Assembly: GCA_003660485.1 (NCBI GenBank)
Contig: QMUI01000041.1
Span: 1-7,084 of the forward strand
Direction: 5' to 3'
Source: Thermococci archaeon
Lineage (GTDB): Archaea > Methanobacteriota_B > Thermococci > Thermococcales > Thermococcaceae
DNA length: 7,084 bases
Positions 6,213-7,084 of the stretch are shown here, in pieces; within the stretch, counting starts at the first letter, position 1, and every line of letters starts with the position of its first letter. A model generated the notes under the pieces. It did not search any database. It saw only the letters and a list, made by a program, of their open reading frames with translations, and was not told the origin of the DNA. A program made the translations under genes and the position numbers.

Positions 6213-6815
6213 ATGTCCTGGGTTCACGTTGGAATAGCCTTGGCATCCATACTAGTTGCAATAGCAATCACAAAAGAGCTTGGAGAGAGGTATGCCTGGG
6301 TGAACAGAAAGATAATCCACTTCTCGATAGTCCCCGCAATACTCATGATGTACCTCGGCCTTATAGAGGCAAAGATTTTCTCAGCATTTGCCTTTGCATT
6401 TGCAATTAGCCAGCTCTCTTCCCACGTATTAAAGAGAGAACTCGAGTGGTTTCAAATCCCAGGAAATTACGGAGAAGTTTTCTTTGCCCTTTCAGCAGGT
6501 GTAATATCCCTGCTCTTCAACCCAAAATATGCCACAGCACTCCTATCGGTCATGGCTGTAAGTGATGGAGTAACCGGAGTAATAAGGTTCTTCTACTTCA
6601 GAAAGAAGGGTCTTGATGTTAAGCTTAAAAAGCACTGGACCGGCAGCTTAGGCTTCTTCTTAACTTCCCTGGTAATAGCCCTGGTATTTTTAAATGCCAC
6701 TACACTAGTTAGAATAGCATGGGCACTAATACTCACAGTGGCAGAGTATCAGCCGTGGCTAGATGACAACCTAGCAGTGCCACTGGCAGGGGGAATCTTA
6801 AGTTTATTCCTGTAG
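6213..6815 (+). CDS. Polyprenol/dolichol kinase-like integral membrane protein
   Basis: This 200-residue protein has several membrane helices and motifs of the CTP-dependent dolichol/phytol kinase family, related to CDP-diacylglycerol synthase. These are RKIIH at 32-36, SDG at 117-119, KHWTGSLG at 140-147 (the K-x-x-x-GS-x-G region thought to bind the nucleotide), and E178 followed by DDNLAVP at 184-190, close to the DNLTVPL seen in dolichol kinases. In archaea such enzymes could phosphorylate dolichol for N-glycosylation or recycle geranylgeraniol-type alcohols; which applies here is not visible. It is shorter than eukaryotic dolichol kinase but in the usual range for archaeal members. The start at ATG 6213 has no Shine-Dalgarno and sits 26 nt from the TATA centre, suggesting a leaderless message. 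Confidence 0.8.
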   Translation: MSWVHVGIALASILVAIAITKELGERYAWVNRKIIHFSIVPAILMMYLGLIEAKIFSAFAFAFAISQLSSHVLKRELEWFQIPGNYGEVFFALSAGVISLLFNPKYATALLSVMAVSDGVTGVIRFFYFRKKGLDVKLKKHWTGSLGFFLTSLVIALVFLNATTLVRIAWALILTVAEYQPWLDDNLAVPLAGGILSLFL

Positions 6816-6817
6816 CT

Positions 6818-6829
6818 AAAAAGAAAAGA
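6818..6829 (-). terminator. T-rich terminator of the DUF366 gene
   Basis: The 14-nt gap between the two convergent stop codons reads TCTTTTCTTTTT on the minus strand, directly after the DUF366 stop codon. This fits an archaeal oligo-T terminator for that gene. On the plus strand the same stretch is A-rich and would not end the kinase transcript. Confidence 0.45.
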
Positions 6830-7084
6830 CTAGGAAACCCACCGCACCTTCATAGAATCCTTCCTCACCTTAAGGAACTCCTCAACTAGAACCCTCCCAC
6901 TTTCCTCCATGAACTCCTCAGGATCTATGCCCAGCTCTTGAAGGCCAATAGCCTTAACATCCTGGGGAACTCCTCTAGATGTTACATTTATCCCAATGTG
7001 GATCTTGATGCTCACAGGAGATATCGTTGCTATCGATATGCTCAGCTTCCTATCACCAACGTATATATCGTCTCCCTTTCTCTC
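6830..7084 (-). CDS. DUF366 family protein, C-terminal part (partial, runs off the right edge)
   Basis: The frame is open to the right edge and gives 84 residues starting ERKGDDIYVGDRKLSISIAT. An apparent GTG start at 7015 is only an internal valine. The segments GDDIYVGDRKLSISIATISP and VSIKIHIGINV, then the IGLQELGIDPEEFM helix and the closing KDSMKVRWVS, match what I recall of the C-terminus of DUF366 proteins. These are about 190 residues long, archaea-enriched, and structurally related to lipoate/biotin-protein ligases. Their activity is not established. The visible part would be the second half of the catalytic-like domain. It is convergent with the polyprenol-kinase-like gene with 14 nt between stop codons. 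Confidence 0.75.
   Translation of the reverse strand, partial: ERKGDDIYVGDRKLSISIATISPVSIKIHIGINVTSRGVPQDVKAIGLQELGIDPEEFMEESGRVLVEEFLKVRKDSMKVRWVS

Noticed and set aside
6830..7015. A complete 61-residue gene starting at GTG 7015
   Set aside because: The frame stays open to the right edge with family-like residues (GDDIYVGDRKLSISIAT), so the GTG is an internal valine of a longer gene.
1..7084. CRISPR array, insertion sequence, tRNA or rRNA
   Set aside because: Reading both strands showed no regularly spaced direct repeats, transposase frames, terminal inverted repeats, tRNA-like arms or rRNA-like sequence.

Overview
The window looks like chromosomal DNA of a hyperthermophilic archaeon of the Thermococcales, most likely Pyrococcus. 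The evidence is a class I (not class II) lysyl-tRNA synthetase, a 2-oxoacid oxidoreductase gamma/IorB-type subunit, a DUF366 protein, heavy use of AGG/AGA/ATA codons, very short intergenic gaps, and archaeal TATA-box promoters with either GGTG-type Shine-Dalgarno sites or no leader at all. I see no mobile element, CRISPR array, tRNA or rRNA. No gap without a gene exceeds about 130 bases.

Layout from left to right. (1) The first 21 codons of a plant-type (Ntn-hydrolase) L-asparaginase/isoaspartyl peptidase, minus strand, leaving the window. (2) An AbrB-like plus PhoU-domain regulator, minus strand. (3) Divergent from it, an MFS transporter whose reading frame is cut by a TAG inside its last membrane helix; the same frame resumes for 16 plausible codons. 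(4) Convergent with that, an IorB-like 2-oxoacid:ferredoxin oxidoreductase subunit without an alpha-subunit gene beside it. (5) Divergent, a class I SAM-dependent methyltransferase. (6) Overlapping it tail to tail by 30 bases, an HPr-kinase-like P-loop protein. (7) Upstream of that on the same strand, class I lysyl-tRNA synthetase. (8) Divergent, a small polytopic polyprenol/dolichol-kinase-like membrane protein. (9) Convergent with it, the C-terminal 84 codons of a DUF366 (lipoate-ligase-related) protein, cut by the right edge.

The genes do not form one operon or pathway. Each appears to have its own promoter, and strands alternate often. The clearest shared pattern is in the promoters. The distance from TATA-box centre to start codon falls into two groups. 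At about 26 nt (MFS, HPr-kinase-like, polyprenol kinase-like) no Shine-Dalgarno is present, which predicts leaderless mRNAs. At about 35-37 nt (PhoU-like, IorB-like, LysRS, asparaginase) a purine-rich Shine-Dalgarno-like site sits in the extra ~10 nt. This pattern revises several start codons. The most noteworthy items are the amber codon in the transporter, the orphan IorB-like subunit, and the HPr-kinase-like protein, whose substrate is unknown. I do not see convincing evidence of a wholly new multi-gene system here.
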